64,000 nucleotides of DNA from Anodontia alba. Its lineage: Eukaryota; Mollusca; Bivalvia; Lucinida; Lucinidae. The notes under the pieces were generated by a model. The model did no database searches. It saw nothing but the letters and a program-made list of their open reading frames with translations, and was not told the DNA's origin. Position numbers and translations under genes: made by a program. The stretch spans positions 117,572,951 through 117,636,950 of the forward strand of contig OZ024824.1 in NCBI GenBank assembly GCA_964016985.1. Direction: 5' to 3'. Position 1 is the first letter of the stretch; the number at the start of each line of letters is the position of its first letter. Positions 1 through 10,542 of this stretch are shown here, piece after piece.

Positions 1-348
1 TATTGTTGCAGGAATAATCAAATACTATGCCAAATTGACCATGTCTGTACAATCTCATGCTTTCACATTCTCAAAAATTGGCAGGTATGAAAATTAGAGA
101 TATGGTTCATATTTTCACAGAAAATTCAAGGAAGTGATGTTTCCAAAACTGCTGCCTGAATAAAAATGTATGCAGACCTTGATGGACCTGATCCTTTAGC
201 AGTCTGATGGGGTTTACATCACACAATTATTGCTCTTATGCAATGGTAATATGACCATTTATTCACCCAAAGCAAGTATATTAACTGATGAGGATAAACA
301 AATCATCAACTTACCCTGGTACAAGGGCAACAATTGTTTTATTATACT

Positions 349-583
349 GGGCCCAGTTGTTCAAAGCTAACAATGTCGTTAGTTAATGATTCGTTAAAAT
401 TTACATTAAATGATATGCAAATATGCTGAAATATTTTGCTGAAAAAATATAAGTAGTGCAAAAGCTACTCACATTTTTTCAGCAAAAAATCTCAAAATAT
501 TGTCTATTGAATCTGCTAAAACAGTTAACGAAATGACCCTTAACGAGCTTGTTAAGCTAACAACATTTTGAACAACTGGGCCC
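349..583. mobile_element. GGGCCC-ended fold-back MITE, copy 1
   Basis: Ends GGGCCCAGTTGTTCAAA and its inverse TTTGAACAACTGGGCCC enclose an almost complete inverted repeat, with subterminal CGTTAGTTAA/TTAACGA blocks and an inner AAAAGCTACTCACATTTTTT arm. No coding capacity; inferred to be moved by a transposase encoded elsewhere. Confidence 0.85.
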
Positions 584-1041
584 TGATCGTTCCCTATAAA
601 TGAACCATATGAGGTAACATTAGAAAGTGATTGCTGACGTTGCATAAAGTTAACATTACTTTGCCATGACATCATGGCTAGGGTTACATTACTTGGTTTG
701 ACATCATGGTGAGTACTACTAAAGATGACATCATCAGAGGGTTCAGTAGAACTGAATCATATGAAGTAACATGAGTACAATTTGAATGAACTGTTGTCTT
801 ATTTTCTGTGAAATATGATTATTGATATATCTAAAAATGTCAACATGGCAGATGACAGAGTGATATTTTTCATTATTATTATTTCTTTTTTATAGAAAAA
901 AGTTTGACATTTCATTCAAAATGTCTCTGGAGACAATTTGAATGGATTATAATCTAGCCTTATTTTCTTTCAGGAATAAGAAAAAAATGTTTTAAAACAT
1001 TGCAGCTCTTTCAATGAGGAAGCTAAGCAACATCTCTATAC

Positions 1042-1229
1042 CTGACTCCCATAGTGAAGATCCTTGTGTGTTGTGAGTGCTTCATAGCATTAGACAACAT
1101 AGCTTCTTCATTATTGATATGACCATCTGATATAAGAAACACATTCTGTATGGAGCTCTCATGGCGCAGAAGGTAGAAAGTGTGCATAGGTCGTATAACT
1201 TCAGTGTTACCCATTGTAGCTGTCAAACC
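1042..1229 (-). CDS. PARP4: PARP4 exon: vWA domain, last exon in window (residues 957-1018)
   Basis: Phase 0 in, phase 2 out, acceptor TTTGTATTCCAG and donor GTCAG then GTATAG. The sequence GLTATMGNTEVIRPMHTFYL then SIQNVFLISDGHINNEEA and HTRIFTMGVR holds the remaining MIDAS elements: the Thr of TATMGNT and the Asp of ISDGH. It aligns with TPTMGNTDF...NILLVSDGH of vertebrate PARP4. The gene continues beyond base 1. Confidence 0.95.
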
Positions 1230-1394
1230 CTGGAATACAAAATAGCTCTTTGATAAGATGCTTTTTTCTAATGAGTACCCATAATATATTTTTTTTCTCC
1301 ACGGACAAAAACATATGTTGTGGGTGCTCATGAAAAAAGTGAATGTTTTTGTGGAGAAATAAGAAAATTATTTACCCAATACCCACTCTTACCT

Positions 1395-1745
1395 AAGCCT
1401 ATGATACAATATGGTAAAGTCCTAAAATGTTGAACAATTTGTTTCATACTTTTTGTCCTAAAGTTTGCTTTTTATGTAGTTGTTTCTTAAAAAATAACTT
1501 AGTGGAACAGCAAACAGTGTAGACACTGATCAGACTGCTCCTTCTTGGTCTGATCAGTTTGCATAGCCATTCTGTCTGAAATTTTGGTATACAAAATTTT
1601 AACAGTTTTATAATTTGTGCAGATTTTCTCCTTAGAAGAAGATCCCTGAGTTTTACAAGTCTTTTAGCATTTTTTTTCTGTGACAAGACGTAAAAATATT
1701 CTATCTGTTATAAGACAATTTTATCATCATAGTATAAAAACAGAC
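1395..1745. mobile_element. TAAATGTCCTAAAATTTTGA-type MITE
   Basis: Left TGGTAAAGTCCTAAAATGTTG, internal TTGCTTTTTATGTAGTTGTT and GGAACAGCAAACAGTGTAGAC. Relatives at about 32290-32490 and 51625-51855 share the order and the ends (AAATGTCCTAAAATTTTGAA and inverse). The three carry the same AAACAGTGTAGA core as the TTAA families. Confidence 0.55.
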
Positions 1746-1819
1746 CTTTATAAATTCTGTTGCCTTTTTCAGATTACTCTGGTTCTTCAAGACACATGAT
1801 GGGAACAGCTCCTTGAAAG
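1746..1819 (-). CDS. PARP4: PARP4 exon: vWA domain (residues 932-956)
   Basis: A short exon of 74 bases, phase 1 in, phase 0 out, acceptor TTCTGTTTTAG and donor TATAAAG then GTCTGT. The translation FKELFPSCVLKNQSNLKKAT then EFIK corresponds to the Y-K-E-L-F...A-A-E-F-I segment of PARP4. It fits only in this frame between the flanking vWA exons. Confidence 0.9.
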
Positions 1820-1887
1820 CTAAAACAGAAAAGTAAATGGATAAAGTTAAATGATGAAGCCAGTTTGGGTCCTAATAAATAATATAA

Positions 1888-2170
1888 GAATCTTAGATGG
1901 GTATGTGGGATGGAAGGATTTTTCTACCCCTCACGCCCATCTAAGATAATTTGTCTTGCATACCTTTCATTTTTGAATGTGGATTTTTAATAATGCAGTC
2001 ACTTTAATTGTTGACATCTGCCAAATTGTGACAACATTACTGCAATGTTTAATGACGTCATTACCTTCAGTGACGTCAACCTTATTGACAGCATATGTGA
2101 CATCTTATACCACCAATGCACATCAAACATGCAAGAATTCTTGCTTTTTATCCTACCCTGGGTAGGATAA
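1888..2170. repeat. two short palindromes
   Basis: ATCTTAGATGGG / CCCATCTAAGAT (1890-1945) and the 23-base palindrome TTATCCTACCC-T-GGGTAGGATAA near 2148-2170. Otherwise intron without recognised features. Confidence 0.6.
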
Positions 2171-2438
2171 GAATTTCTATCCCAGGGTAAAATCCAGGAT
2201 TTCCTTATCTGTTGTACAAAAAATACATACATGTATTATAAATTTTTGTGATTTTTTTTTCTTTGCTTTTTGCTGAAAGTGCATTTAAACCTATTAAATT
2301 CAGAGCTCAGCCCCCAAGAAATGAAATTTGATAGATGATAATTTGGTGTTTTATGTCCTTTTCATCATCATTTAAGTCATGTTCACATGATGGAAGGGTG
2401 ATAATGAAAGGCAATTAAGTATTCTACAGTCATGAACT

Positions 2439-2668
2439 GGGCCCAGTTGTTCAAAACTAACAATGTCGTTAGTTAACGTATCGTTAAATCTTTGATCATT
2501 AAATATGGCATATCATTAAATATGGCATATATGCTAATATTTTTGCCAAAGCTACTCACATTTTTTCAGCAAAAATAACTGTGATTTAGATATTGTACTT
2601 ACTAGAACAGTTAACATTTTGACCACTAATGAGCTTGTTAAGCTAACAATGCTTTGAACAACTGAGCC
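2439..2668. mobile_element. GGGCCC-ended fold-back MITE, copy 2
   Basis: Same ends and subterminal blocks as the copy at 349, with a degenerate right end (AACTGAGCC). It separates the two halves of a local duplication whose second half carries a TTAA MITE (2741-2950). Confidence 0.8.
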
Positions 2669-2740
2669 TTGGTGTTTTGTGTCCTTTTCAGTATCATTTG
2701 AATCATGTTGAGATGATGGAAGGATGATAATGAAAGGCAA

Positions 2741-2950
2741 TTAACCCTTCTTTTGCTGAACACGACATGCCCTGTCTTTGCAAACAGTGTAGATCCAGAT
2801 CAGTTGGCTTCTGAAGCCAATTGATCTGGATCTGCACTGTCTGTCATTAAATATGTGAATTTCTATCAAAAACGCGGATCAAGTAATCTGATTGGCTGGA
2901 AATTAGAAGTGGACACGGCATCTTATTTTATTCAGCATGACAAGGGTTAA
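2741..2950. mobile_element. TTAA MITE, CCCTTGTC family, with cis empty site
   Basis: TTAA at 2741-2744 and 2947-2950. Ends CCCTT...TGCTGAA and TTCAGCATGACAAGGG. The core is a hairpin with arms AGATCCAGATCAGTTGGCTT and its inverse. The sequence flanking it (GGCAA|TTAA|GTATTCTACA) occurs uninterrupted at about 2411-2430, an empty target site. This supports a TTAA target duplication, the hallmark of piggyBac-type transposition. Confidence 0.88.
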
Positions 2951-2959
2951 GTATTCTAC

Positions 2960-3310
2960 AATCATGCACTGACTTCTACCGCCAGCAGGATTCAAACCCA
3001 GGACCTCATGATTCAAAGTCAGAAGTGTTTAACCCATTGTAGACTGAATAGACTCCCCCTGACTATATATTGGAAGAGTTCAATTTCAATTTTAGGTATG
3101 TCCGGCTATGAGATTTACATATTCCTAGAGAAAAATGGCTAAACTATTTGCAAATAGTGGAGACCCTGATCAGACGCCGCATTCTGCGGCATCTGATCTG
3201 GGTCTGCATTGTTTGCCAATTACCCTTTTAGGGGTCTCCCCACTACAATGGGTTAACCACTCAGCTCCCAGATGCTTCTGAAATCTGATAGAACTGCAAA
3301 CCTTTGCTAC
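2960..3310 (-). mobile_element. tRNA-like SINE split by a TTAA MITE
   Basis: Reading the minus strand and skipping 3033-3256, the flanks join into a tRNA-like head: GGGAGCTGAGTGGTTAA (A-box) followed by CTTTGAATCATGAGG and B-box GGGTTTGAATCC. The insertion lies between the two promoter boxes. Outer ends of the SINE are approximate. Confidence 0.6.
3029..3256. mobile_element. TTAA-flanked MITE (CCCATTGTAG ends) inside the tRNA-like SINE
   Basis: Bounded by TTAA at 3029-3032 and 3253-3256, with inverted ends CCCATTGTAG and CTACAATGGG. The centre is a hairpin whose arms carry the GACCCTGATCAGACGCCG / CATCTGATCTGGGTC motif and the CAAACAGTG-type core. No coding capacity. The TTAA target suggests mobilisation by a piggyBac-like transposase. 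Confidence 0.8.
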
Positions 3311-3533
3311 AGAGAATACAAGCAATGTTTTTACATTGTGAGCCTCTGCTGAAACTACTGCTTTGCTAGAAATAACTCTTCAGCTACTATATCAACTCTG
3401 ACTCCAGTTTACAGAATACAGCACACTATGACTAACATTACCACAAAATTAAATTCCAATCAATTCATATCCTCTTATTAAGTTAAACACAAAGCTGTAA
3501 TTTTTAATCATTAAATTCAAAGTCTATTACTCA

Positions 3534-3778
3534 GGGCCCGGTTGTTCAAAGCGTTGTTAGCTTAACGAGCTCGTTAAGAGTCATTTTGTTAACTGTTTTA
3601 GCGGATTCAATATACAATATTCTGATATTTTTTGCTGAAAAATGTGAGTAGCTTTTGCGTTCTGCAAAAGCTACTCACATTTTTTCAGCAAAAAATTTCA
3701 GCATATTTGCGTATCACTGGCTGTAAATTTTAACGAATCGTTAACTAACGACATCGTTAGTTTTGAACATCTGGGCCT
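3534..3778. mobile_element. GGGCCC-ended fold-back MITE, copy 3
   Basis: Inverted orientation relative to copies 1 and 2, with a long near-perfect inner hairpin (arms around AATGTGAGTAGCTTTTGC and GCAAAAGCTACTCACATT, 3640-3690). Confidence 0.82.
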
Positions 3779-4097
3779 GGTATTAATAAGGTCAAATCTG
3801 ATGGCATATGGAGAAAAGATACACCATAGAGTATAACATTTACATCCAGTATCAAATACATCTCAAAAAAAGATATGGCTCCAGCTAGGTGGATGAAAAA
3901 GGGTAATAACTCTGCTGTTAATATATCTATTTTAACTGAAGTTCATAGTTTGCATTATACTATGACTTCTAATACTCCCATGAAATAATATTAAATCTAT
4001 GCCAAACATTATTTATTCCAAAACCAGCTCACCTTTGCCAAAGACAAACTCACCTGTTCTGTAGACGAGATGACATATGTGATATACTAGCTCTCAC

Positions 4098-4180
4098 AAA
4101 GACTAGCTCACCAATTCCAAAGACTACAGTGCAGTCTGGAGACTATACTAAAGTCTTTGGAATTGGTGAGCTAGACTGCA
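4098..4180. repeat. hairpin with AGCTCACCAATTCCAAAGAC arms
   Basis: AGCTCACCAATTCCAAAGAC and GTCTTTGGAATTGGTGAGCT are perfect inverses separated by about 30 bases. Similar motifs (AGACAAGCTAACATG, CTAACCTAAACCAAAG) are seen at about 5980-6025. Confidence 0.75.
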
Positions 4181-4189
4181 CTGAGTACC

Positions 4190-5925
4190 AAACAAGTGAC
4201 CCCTGGGTGGCCATTTTTTTTTTTATCTCAGGGCTGTAAATTGGATACTTTCAAAGAAGGTTTGAGTCAACTGGACTTTTGCTTCAGAAGAAGAGATTCA
4301 AAATAGATTTTTAAGACACTATCTTGGATTTTCAATCAGAACTATTTTAGCCTTTTATAATACAGCCCATAAATTTTCAAGTCAATGGGCCTTTCTGTTA
4401 AGAACAATTACTTTAAAATAGATTTTCAAGATGGCAGCAATGGCAGCCATCATGGGTTTCCAATTAGAACGATTTTATCTTTTTTTTTTAATCTACAAGT
4501 CACCCCTATACTTCCTACCAAGTTTCAAGTCAATTGGCCTTTCAGTTCAGAAGAAGAAGCGCAAAATAGATTTTCAAGATGTCAGGCATGTAGCAGCAGC
4601 CATCTTGGATTTCCAACTGGAACAATTTAAGCTATGTTTTATCTACAAGTTACCCCTATACTTCCAAACAAGCTTCCAGTCAATTGGCCTACAGTTCAGA
4701 AGGAGAAGCCCAAAACAGATTTTCAAGATGGTGGCCATCTTCGATTTCTGATCAGGATAATTTTAGCTGTCTTTGATCTAAAAGTTGCCCAGATACTTAC
4801 TATCAAGTTTCCAGTCAATTGGCATTTCGGATCAGGAGAAGCACAAAAGAAATTTTCAAGATGGCGCATCGCATCAGAATGTTTTTAGCTTTTTTTTTTT
4901 ACCTGCAAGTTGCCCTGATACTCAAGAGAAGAAGAGAAAAAATAGATTTTCAAGATGGTGGGCTTGGGGGCCATCTTGGATTTTCTATCTGATTGATTTG
5001 AGCTATTTTTGATCTGCAAGTTACCCTGATACTTCCTTCCAAGTTTTGGTCTTTAGGTTCAGGAGAAGAGGCACAAAACAGATTTTCAAGATGGTGGCGG
5101 TGGCCATAGAGACCATCTCGGATTTCCAATCAGAACAATTTTAACTACATTAGATCTACAAGTCACCCTGATGCTTCCTACAAAGTTTTGAGTCAACTGG
5201 CCTTTCAGTTCTGGAGAAGAAGCGCAAAATAGATTTTCAATGTGCTGGCCATGGCAGCCATCTTGGAGTTATGATGGAACAATTTTAGCTATTTATGATC
5301 TACTAGTCAGCCCAATGCTTCTTACTAAGTTTTGAGTCAATTGGCCTTTCGATTCAGGTGAAAAAGTGCAAAATTGACTTTCAAGATAGCCGCTATGGTG
5401 GCCATCTTGGATTTCCAATTGGAACAATTTTAGCTATTTTTGATCTACAAGTCACCCTGCTACCTTCTACCAAGTTTCGAGTCTACTGGCCGTTCGATTC
5501 AGGAGAAGAAGTGCAAAATAGATTTTCAAGATGTCAGCCAATGTATAAGCCTAAATGAACAAAACTGACTCTACTGTAAAATAGGTCAAGGTCAACCCAG
5601 GGTCATCATTTATAAAAGTTTGTAGGGCTCAAGTCCATTTTGCTGTGTGCCAAGTTTTAATCCAATCTGACTTACCATTCTGGAGAAGAAGATTTTTAAA
5701 AAGTTTTTACCACCTATGGGCATGACAGCCAGCTTGGCCATGTGACCAGGACCAACTATATAAACTTTTGTTCCCGCCAGGCATGGGTGTTCCATATAAA
5801 ATCTGACTTAAATCGGTTCAGTGATTTCTGAGGAGAAGATACTTGATGAAAGTGTGGTCACACAATGGACCATTGGTATACTGTAAGCACATCTTGTGAG
5901 CCTTCGGCTCAGGTAAGCTAAAAAA
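4190..5925. mobile_element. pearl-like element with about 150-bp core repeats
   Basis: Eight or so diverged units carrying AGATTTTCAAGATGG, GCCATCTTGGATTTCC and TCAATTGGCCTTTC. The right part (5580-5925) matches the unit type of 45391-46910 (TGGAGAAGAAGATTTTTAAA) and ends TTCGGCTCAGGTAAGCT. Apparent open frames across it are shadows of the repeat. A shorter, left-end fragment (AAGAGGGCCAAGAAGGCCC, CGCTTACCTG) is at 7003-7390. Confidence 0.6.
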
Positions 5926-6049
5926 GTATGTGGTTACAGTTGCTGAGAGGTGACCATTCACGAAATTTATCTATTCTAAAGACAAGCTAACATGTTTGGA
6001 AGACATGCTAACCTAAACCAAAGTCTATCTCTTACAAACACTAACTCAC

Positions 6050-6236
6050 CTGTCCCAAAAACTACAACATTAAAGTTCCACTGTACTGGTAGATGCTGCA
6101 ACAAGAGTAGTAGAACTTTCTTAGCATCTCTCAGGTTATCTCCCTTCATGGAGTTAGACAGGTCAAGCAGAAACACAACTTCTACATTATCATCCTCACA
6201 GGCCTCAAATTCTGGGTAGAATGATAGCATACAGGC
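6050..6236 (-). CDS. PARP4: PARP4 exon: vWA domain with MIDAS (residues 870-931)
   Basis: Phase 0 in, phase 1 out, acceptor CTTTATTTCAG and donor GGGACAG then GTGAGT. The product ACMLSFYPEFEA leads to VEVVFLLDLSNSMKGDNLRD and HLPVQWNFNVVVFGTG. DLSNS (residues 894-898) is the D-x-S-x-S part of a metal-ion-dependent adhesion site, so divalent-metal binding is expected. The linker and strand order match vertebrate PARP4 (ACMLVFQPDL...DCSSSMEG). Confidence 0.95.
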
Positions 6237-6399
6237 CTGAAATAAAGTCATTTCAAATTCAACCTACCACAGAAGAGACAAGATGATCAGGGAGATTACT
6301 GGCGATGCAGCTGTTTATACTGAAATTAGCCTATGTATTCACACCATTAGCCTATGTATTCACACCGCCCTGTGAATGTCTAAGTTATTTAAGTGTTAG

Positions 6400-6592
6400 A
6401 ACTGACATGGTAAAGTCAGCAGAGAACATTTTGGAATATTTTTCTTATTTTTCTCATCAAATAGGGTTTGACAGTTCATGCAAATTGTCTCCTATGGAGA
6501 CAATTTGCATGAAAGGTCAACACCTATTTTCTGGAAAAAATGAGAAAAATATTTCAGAATGTTGTTTGCTGAAATTTTACCAAGTATGCAGA
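6400..6592. mobile_element. ATGCAAATTG hairpin MITE
   Basis: Left TGGTAAAGTCAGCAGAGA, right TGCTGAAATTTTACCA, and a hairpin with arms CATGCAAATTGTCTCC / GGAGACAATTTGCATG (6477-6512). Confidence 0.68.
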
Positions 6593-7002
6593 ATGTTACA
6601 ATGCATTATCAGTCTTACACAACCACATTACAGGTACACTGATCTTGATCTTGTTACTTGTTGTATATAGTAATGAAATTCTGCAATGAAACTACTAGAA
6701 CTAAATCCAAATTCAGTAGATTTCAATGAGGGCAGATATGTTAAGTTCCCAAGTTTTAGTAAGTAGCCCTATTTCTTGTGTTGTGATTTATCAAAATGCC
6801 TTGTTGGTCATTTTGCATCATCTCCCATGAGAATGGAATCAAAGAATACAAGGAGATAGTAGAGAATAGGAAAAAGAGCTACAGGAGGCTGAGGGCAATG
6901 CCAGTGGCAATGGAGAAATATAATAAAACATGCACCCTTCCCCCATCTGCTACAAGCACAGCAGGCCAGTGAGTATCACTAAGTTTTAGTTTTTTATTTA
7001 AT

Positions 7003-7390
7003 ACAAGAGGGCCAAGAAGGCCCTGTATCGCTTACCTGATTACCAGTTTTGAGTAAATTGGCCTTTGGGTTCAAAAGAAGAAGTTCAATATAGATTTTCA
7101 AGATGGCGACCATCTTGGATTCCCAATCAGAACGATTTTAGCTACTTTTGATCTACAAGTCACCTTGATACTTCCATTGAAGCTTCAAGTCAGTTGGCCT
7201 TTCTGTTCAGGAAAAGAAAATCAAAATAGATTTTCAAGATGGTGACTGAATGAATTTAGCTATTTTTGACCTGCAAGTCACCCTGATACTTCCTATCAAG
7301 TTTAAAGTCAACTGGCCTCTCAGCTCAAGAAAAGAAGTTCAATACAGATTTTTAAGATGCCGGCTGTATTGGCTATCTCAAATATAGTTG
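7003..7390. mobile_element. pearl-like fragment, left end plus two core units
   Basis: Starts CAAGAGGGCCAAGAAGGCCC, then two to three units with GATTTTCAAGATGG. No ACGG tract or right end. Confidence 0.6.
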
Positions 7391-7503
7391 AAAAATTAGC
7401 GTATTTACCTCCATAATGCTTATGTAATAACCCTAAGCACAGAGGCAGATATGTCTTTGCAAACAGTACAGACCCAGATCAGATGCAGTAGAATGTGGCA
7501 TCA

Positions 7504-7746
7504 GGCCCCGATGTTATAAAACTTTTTTCATGCTCTACTCAGCTGAGCATGAAATTTTCTCTGCTAATAAATATGAAAATACCAACAATATTTGGCATTT
7601 TCATATTTATTAGCAGAAAAATTTTCATGCTCAGCTGTGTATAACAAGAAAGAATTTGCAATTGCTAGTAATTTGAGATTTATTAGCAGGACAAATTTCA
7701 TGCTCAGCTGAGTTAAGCATGAAAAAAGTTTTATAACCTTGGGGCC
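7504..7746. mobile_element. long palindromic MITE (ATGCTCAGCTGAG family), nested copy
   Basis: Inverted ends GGCCCCGATGTTATAAAAC and GTTTTATAACCTTGGGGCC enclose a double palindrome (TTTTCATGCTCAACTCAGCT, and AAATATGAAAATGCCAA centre). It splits another MITE: the sequence on the left stops at GTGGCATCA and on the right resumes at TGATCAGGGTCTACGCTG. Confidence 0.8.
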
Positions 7747-7823
7747 TGATCAGGGTCTACGCTGTTTGCCATACATACAGTAGTATTTTAGACACAACAA
7801 CAGATAGTAGAATGAACGACAGT

Positions 7824-8036
7824 AATAACCCTAAGAATTGGGACAGACAGACCTGAGCAAACAGGGCAGCCCAGATCAGATGCTGCAAAATGCAGCATCT
7901 GATCAGGGTCTACATTGTTTGCCATTGATCCAGCATTATTTCAGACAAATCAGTGGGTAGTAAAATAGACTTTTACAAATTTTAGGACAAGTATGGTAAG
8001 GAGTTAAGGTGTCCCAATACTTAGGGTAAATACAGT
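7824..8036. mobile_element. CCCTAAG-ended MITE
   Basis: Left ACCCTAAGAATTGGGACAG, right GTCCCAATACTTAGGGTAAA. Core hairpin GATCAGATGCTGCA / TGCAGCATCTGATC with the AGCAAACAGGG motif. It appears to lie inside an older copy of the same family (about 7410-8100). Other copies: about 33623-33818, 38638-38834, 55010-55213 and 55318-55520. Confidence 0.7.
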
Positions 8037-8355
8037 ATTTCAAATTTAAGGACAAGTATGGTAAGTAGATAATGTGTCCCGATGCTTATGGCAAATGCAG
8101 TTATGACCATGCTGAAAACAATTTGTATTCCACAGTGTATGGTTTGCCAGGTGATAAGATTGGTATTCAAAATCCTTATGCCAGTCTATCATTACTAATG
8201 AAAAGAAGACAGATTCTGACATGCTTTTAGTGGAATGGATACACCACCAAAGGAGACTATTTTGACATGCAAATGTCTGCCTCCTTTCTCATTAGGAACT
8301 ATTCTTAAAGCTAAGAATTTCCTCCCTCTTTAAGAGTAGCCCCCAATACTGAAAG

Positions 8356-8541
8356 GTTTCCATGCTGAATAAATTACAATGCCACACCCACTTCTAATTT
8401 TTAGCCAATCAGATTACTTGATATCAACCATGTTGTTGATACAAATTCATATCAATGACAAACATGCAAATCCAGATCAGAAGCCAACTGATTTGGATCA
8501 ACACTGCAAAGAAAGGCATATCCGGGTTCAGCATGACAAAA
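8356..8541. mobile_element. TTAA MITE, CCCTTGTC family, eroded
   Basis: Internal part of the family (TGCTGAATAAATTA, AGCCAATCAGATTACTTGAT, GGTTCAGCATGACAAAA); terminal bases and part of the hairpin are lost. Confidence 0.7.
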
Positions 8542-8639
8542 CTATAGGGAGACCAATTCATGTCTATAAAGTCATCTCCTTCTTCAAATGGCAGTAAATA
8601 CTTTCAGGTGTAACCAGTCACCTTCACTCAACTAACTAC

Positions 8640-8777
8640 CTGATGGTTCTCATCTCCTATTTTCTTCTCCACCCACATTCTGGGTACATGTATCTCAGCT
8701 AATCCTACCAGAAGCTGGAAGCCATCTTCTATAGACTGGTTAGGTAGCAGTTCCACAGTGGCCTTTGACAGAGTTTT
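8640..8777 (-). CDS. PARP4: PARP4 exon: VIT-vWA linker (residues 824-869)
   Basis: 46 codons, phase 0 on both sides, acceptor TTGTTTTACAG and donor ATCAG then GTAGTT. The translation ends GFQLLVGLAEIHVPRMWVEK followed by KIGDENHQ. The segment P-R-M-W-V-E-K is identical in vertebrate PARP4, which fixes the identity of an otherwise divergent linker. Confidence 0.93.
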
Positions 8778-8908
8778 CTGTAAAACAAATAATAATCTGT
8801 TATTCTGTACATGAAAATCTTAGGAAATTCCTCATTTTTCTTTGAAAATATATTCAACCATTTCATCAAGTGAGCAGTCTGATCAAAACTGTTTGCTATT
8901 CCACCACT

Positions 8909-9142
8909 GGGCCCAGTTGTTCAAAGTGTTGTTAGCTTAACAAGCTCGTTAGTGGTCAAAATGTTAACTGTTCTAGTAAGTACAATATCTAATTCACACG
9001 TATTTTTGCTGAAAAAATGTGAAATGCAAAAGCTACTCACATTTTTTTTCAGAAAAAATATTAGCATATATGGCATATTTAATGATCAAAGTTTTAACGA
9101 TACGTTAACTAACAACATCGTTAGTTTTGAACAACTGGGCCC
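8909..9142. mobile_element. GGGCCC-ended fold-back MITE, copy 4
   Basis: Both ends (GGGCCCAGTTGTTCAAA and inverse) are intact. The inner loop is shortened compared with copy 3. Confidence 0.83.
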
Positions 9143-9779
9143 TGACTGTCAAATCAACTAGTACAAATCTTAGGATAATTATGGAAAGGGGTGTCCAAAT
9201 ATTTGGGGTACTGTTTTTACCATAAGTACTGGGGCATATAGACCTGAACAAACAGTGTAGACACAAAATCAGATGCTGCAGAACATGCAGTTGATCAGGA
9301 TCTACAAGGGTTGCTGCTCATCTGTTATTTCTCAGCAACTGCACATGTAGATAACTAGATACTTATATACAGACTAATTTATACTGTTTGTTAGCAATGA
9401 AAAAAATCAGGGTATTTTGGTATAAAATAAGTCCTGAGAGAACTTTTTCACCAAATTATCCATGCATCTAAGTAACAGTTTTTCTTTTTCACATTAAGCA
9501 AACAGGTTATTATTTTGTTTATTATATACCATTTCACTAGGTTAACAGTTCTCTACTTACTTAAAAATTTTATGAAATGGTTCAAATCTGAGTGTAAGAA
9601 CACTAGGCAATATTGGGAAATGGCACCATTCAGTTTGTATTTTAGAAAAATTGCCATAACATTCGTAATGTAACAGCATCAAACATTCAGCTAGTCTAGT
9701 AATTGTCCCTTTTATGAGCAGAATTCATCAAAATGCAATGCAATGTTGGTAGCACACTGTAAAAAGTTCTGACAGTATG

Positions 9780-9885
9780 ATATATTTCACTGATGACTAC
9801 TTGCAATGACAAAAAAATAAAAATAAAAAAAATAAAAAAAAAATATATAAAAAAAAAACACTAAAAGTAAAAAACAAACAAAAAA
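9780..9885. repeat. A-rich simple sequence
   Basis: AAAAATAAAAATAAAAAAAA type run with a few T and C. Region 9300-9780 around it shows no recognised feature apart from a copy of the loop segment seen in the MITE at 12285. Confidence 0.7.
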
Positions 9886-10542
9886 GCTGAGAAACCTCTG
9901 GACTTCATTGCTAGGTATACAAACAAGACCAGTCATCAGACAGGAAAGCTAGTCTACTTGTCCATCATAAGAAAAAATTGAAGTCTGTAACCTGATCTCA
10001 AGGCAAGGGGGAGAGGTTCTTGCTCTGAATAAATCTTTGGACCAGTATCTAACTTGTCCATATACCAATTACATGCATCTAAGGCACTCAGGTGATACAC
10101 ATCTTTTATACTATAACATAAAACATTAACTTTAACATGAAAACTAGTAACAGTATTTTCAGAAAACAAGTGTCCCACACCATTAATTTTCAGCTTTTTC
10201 TACTTTGAAAACTAGGTCAAGGTCACCAAAATCTAATCAGTTCTTTGTTATGCCTCAATTATATATATCCATGAAAATTAATTTGGTAAGAATCCACAAC
10301 CACTGGTTCACAAGATATTGTGCAGACAATAAAGTGTAATACCAATGCCGATGCTGATGCCAAATCAACTGGATCTACACCAAAACCAATATGTCCCACT
10401 CCCCCTAGGTGGGGGGACATAATTCTATGTCTGTGACCTTGACCTCAAGCTCACTAAGAGAGTCGATTTGCCCTGAAAGACACATTGGATCACTAACTTA
10501 ATATTACTACACAGACAAACTGTCCTGATCCCAAATTATTGC

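Noticed and set aside
4385..5558. Overlapping plus-strand open frames with repeated FQDG-like peptides
   Set aside because: They follow the 150-bp tandem unit of a pearl-like element in shifting frames; the peptides are translations of a non-coding repeat.
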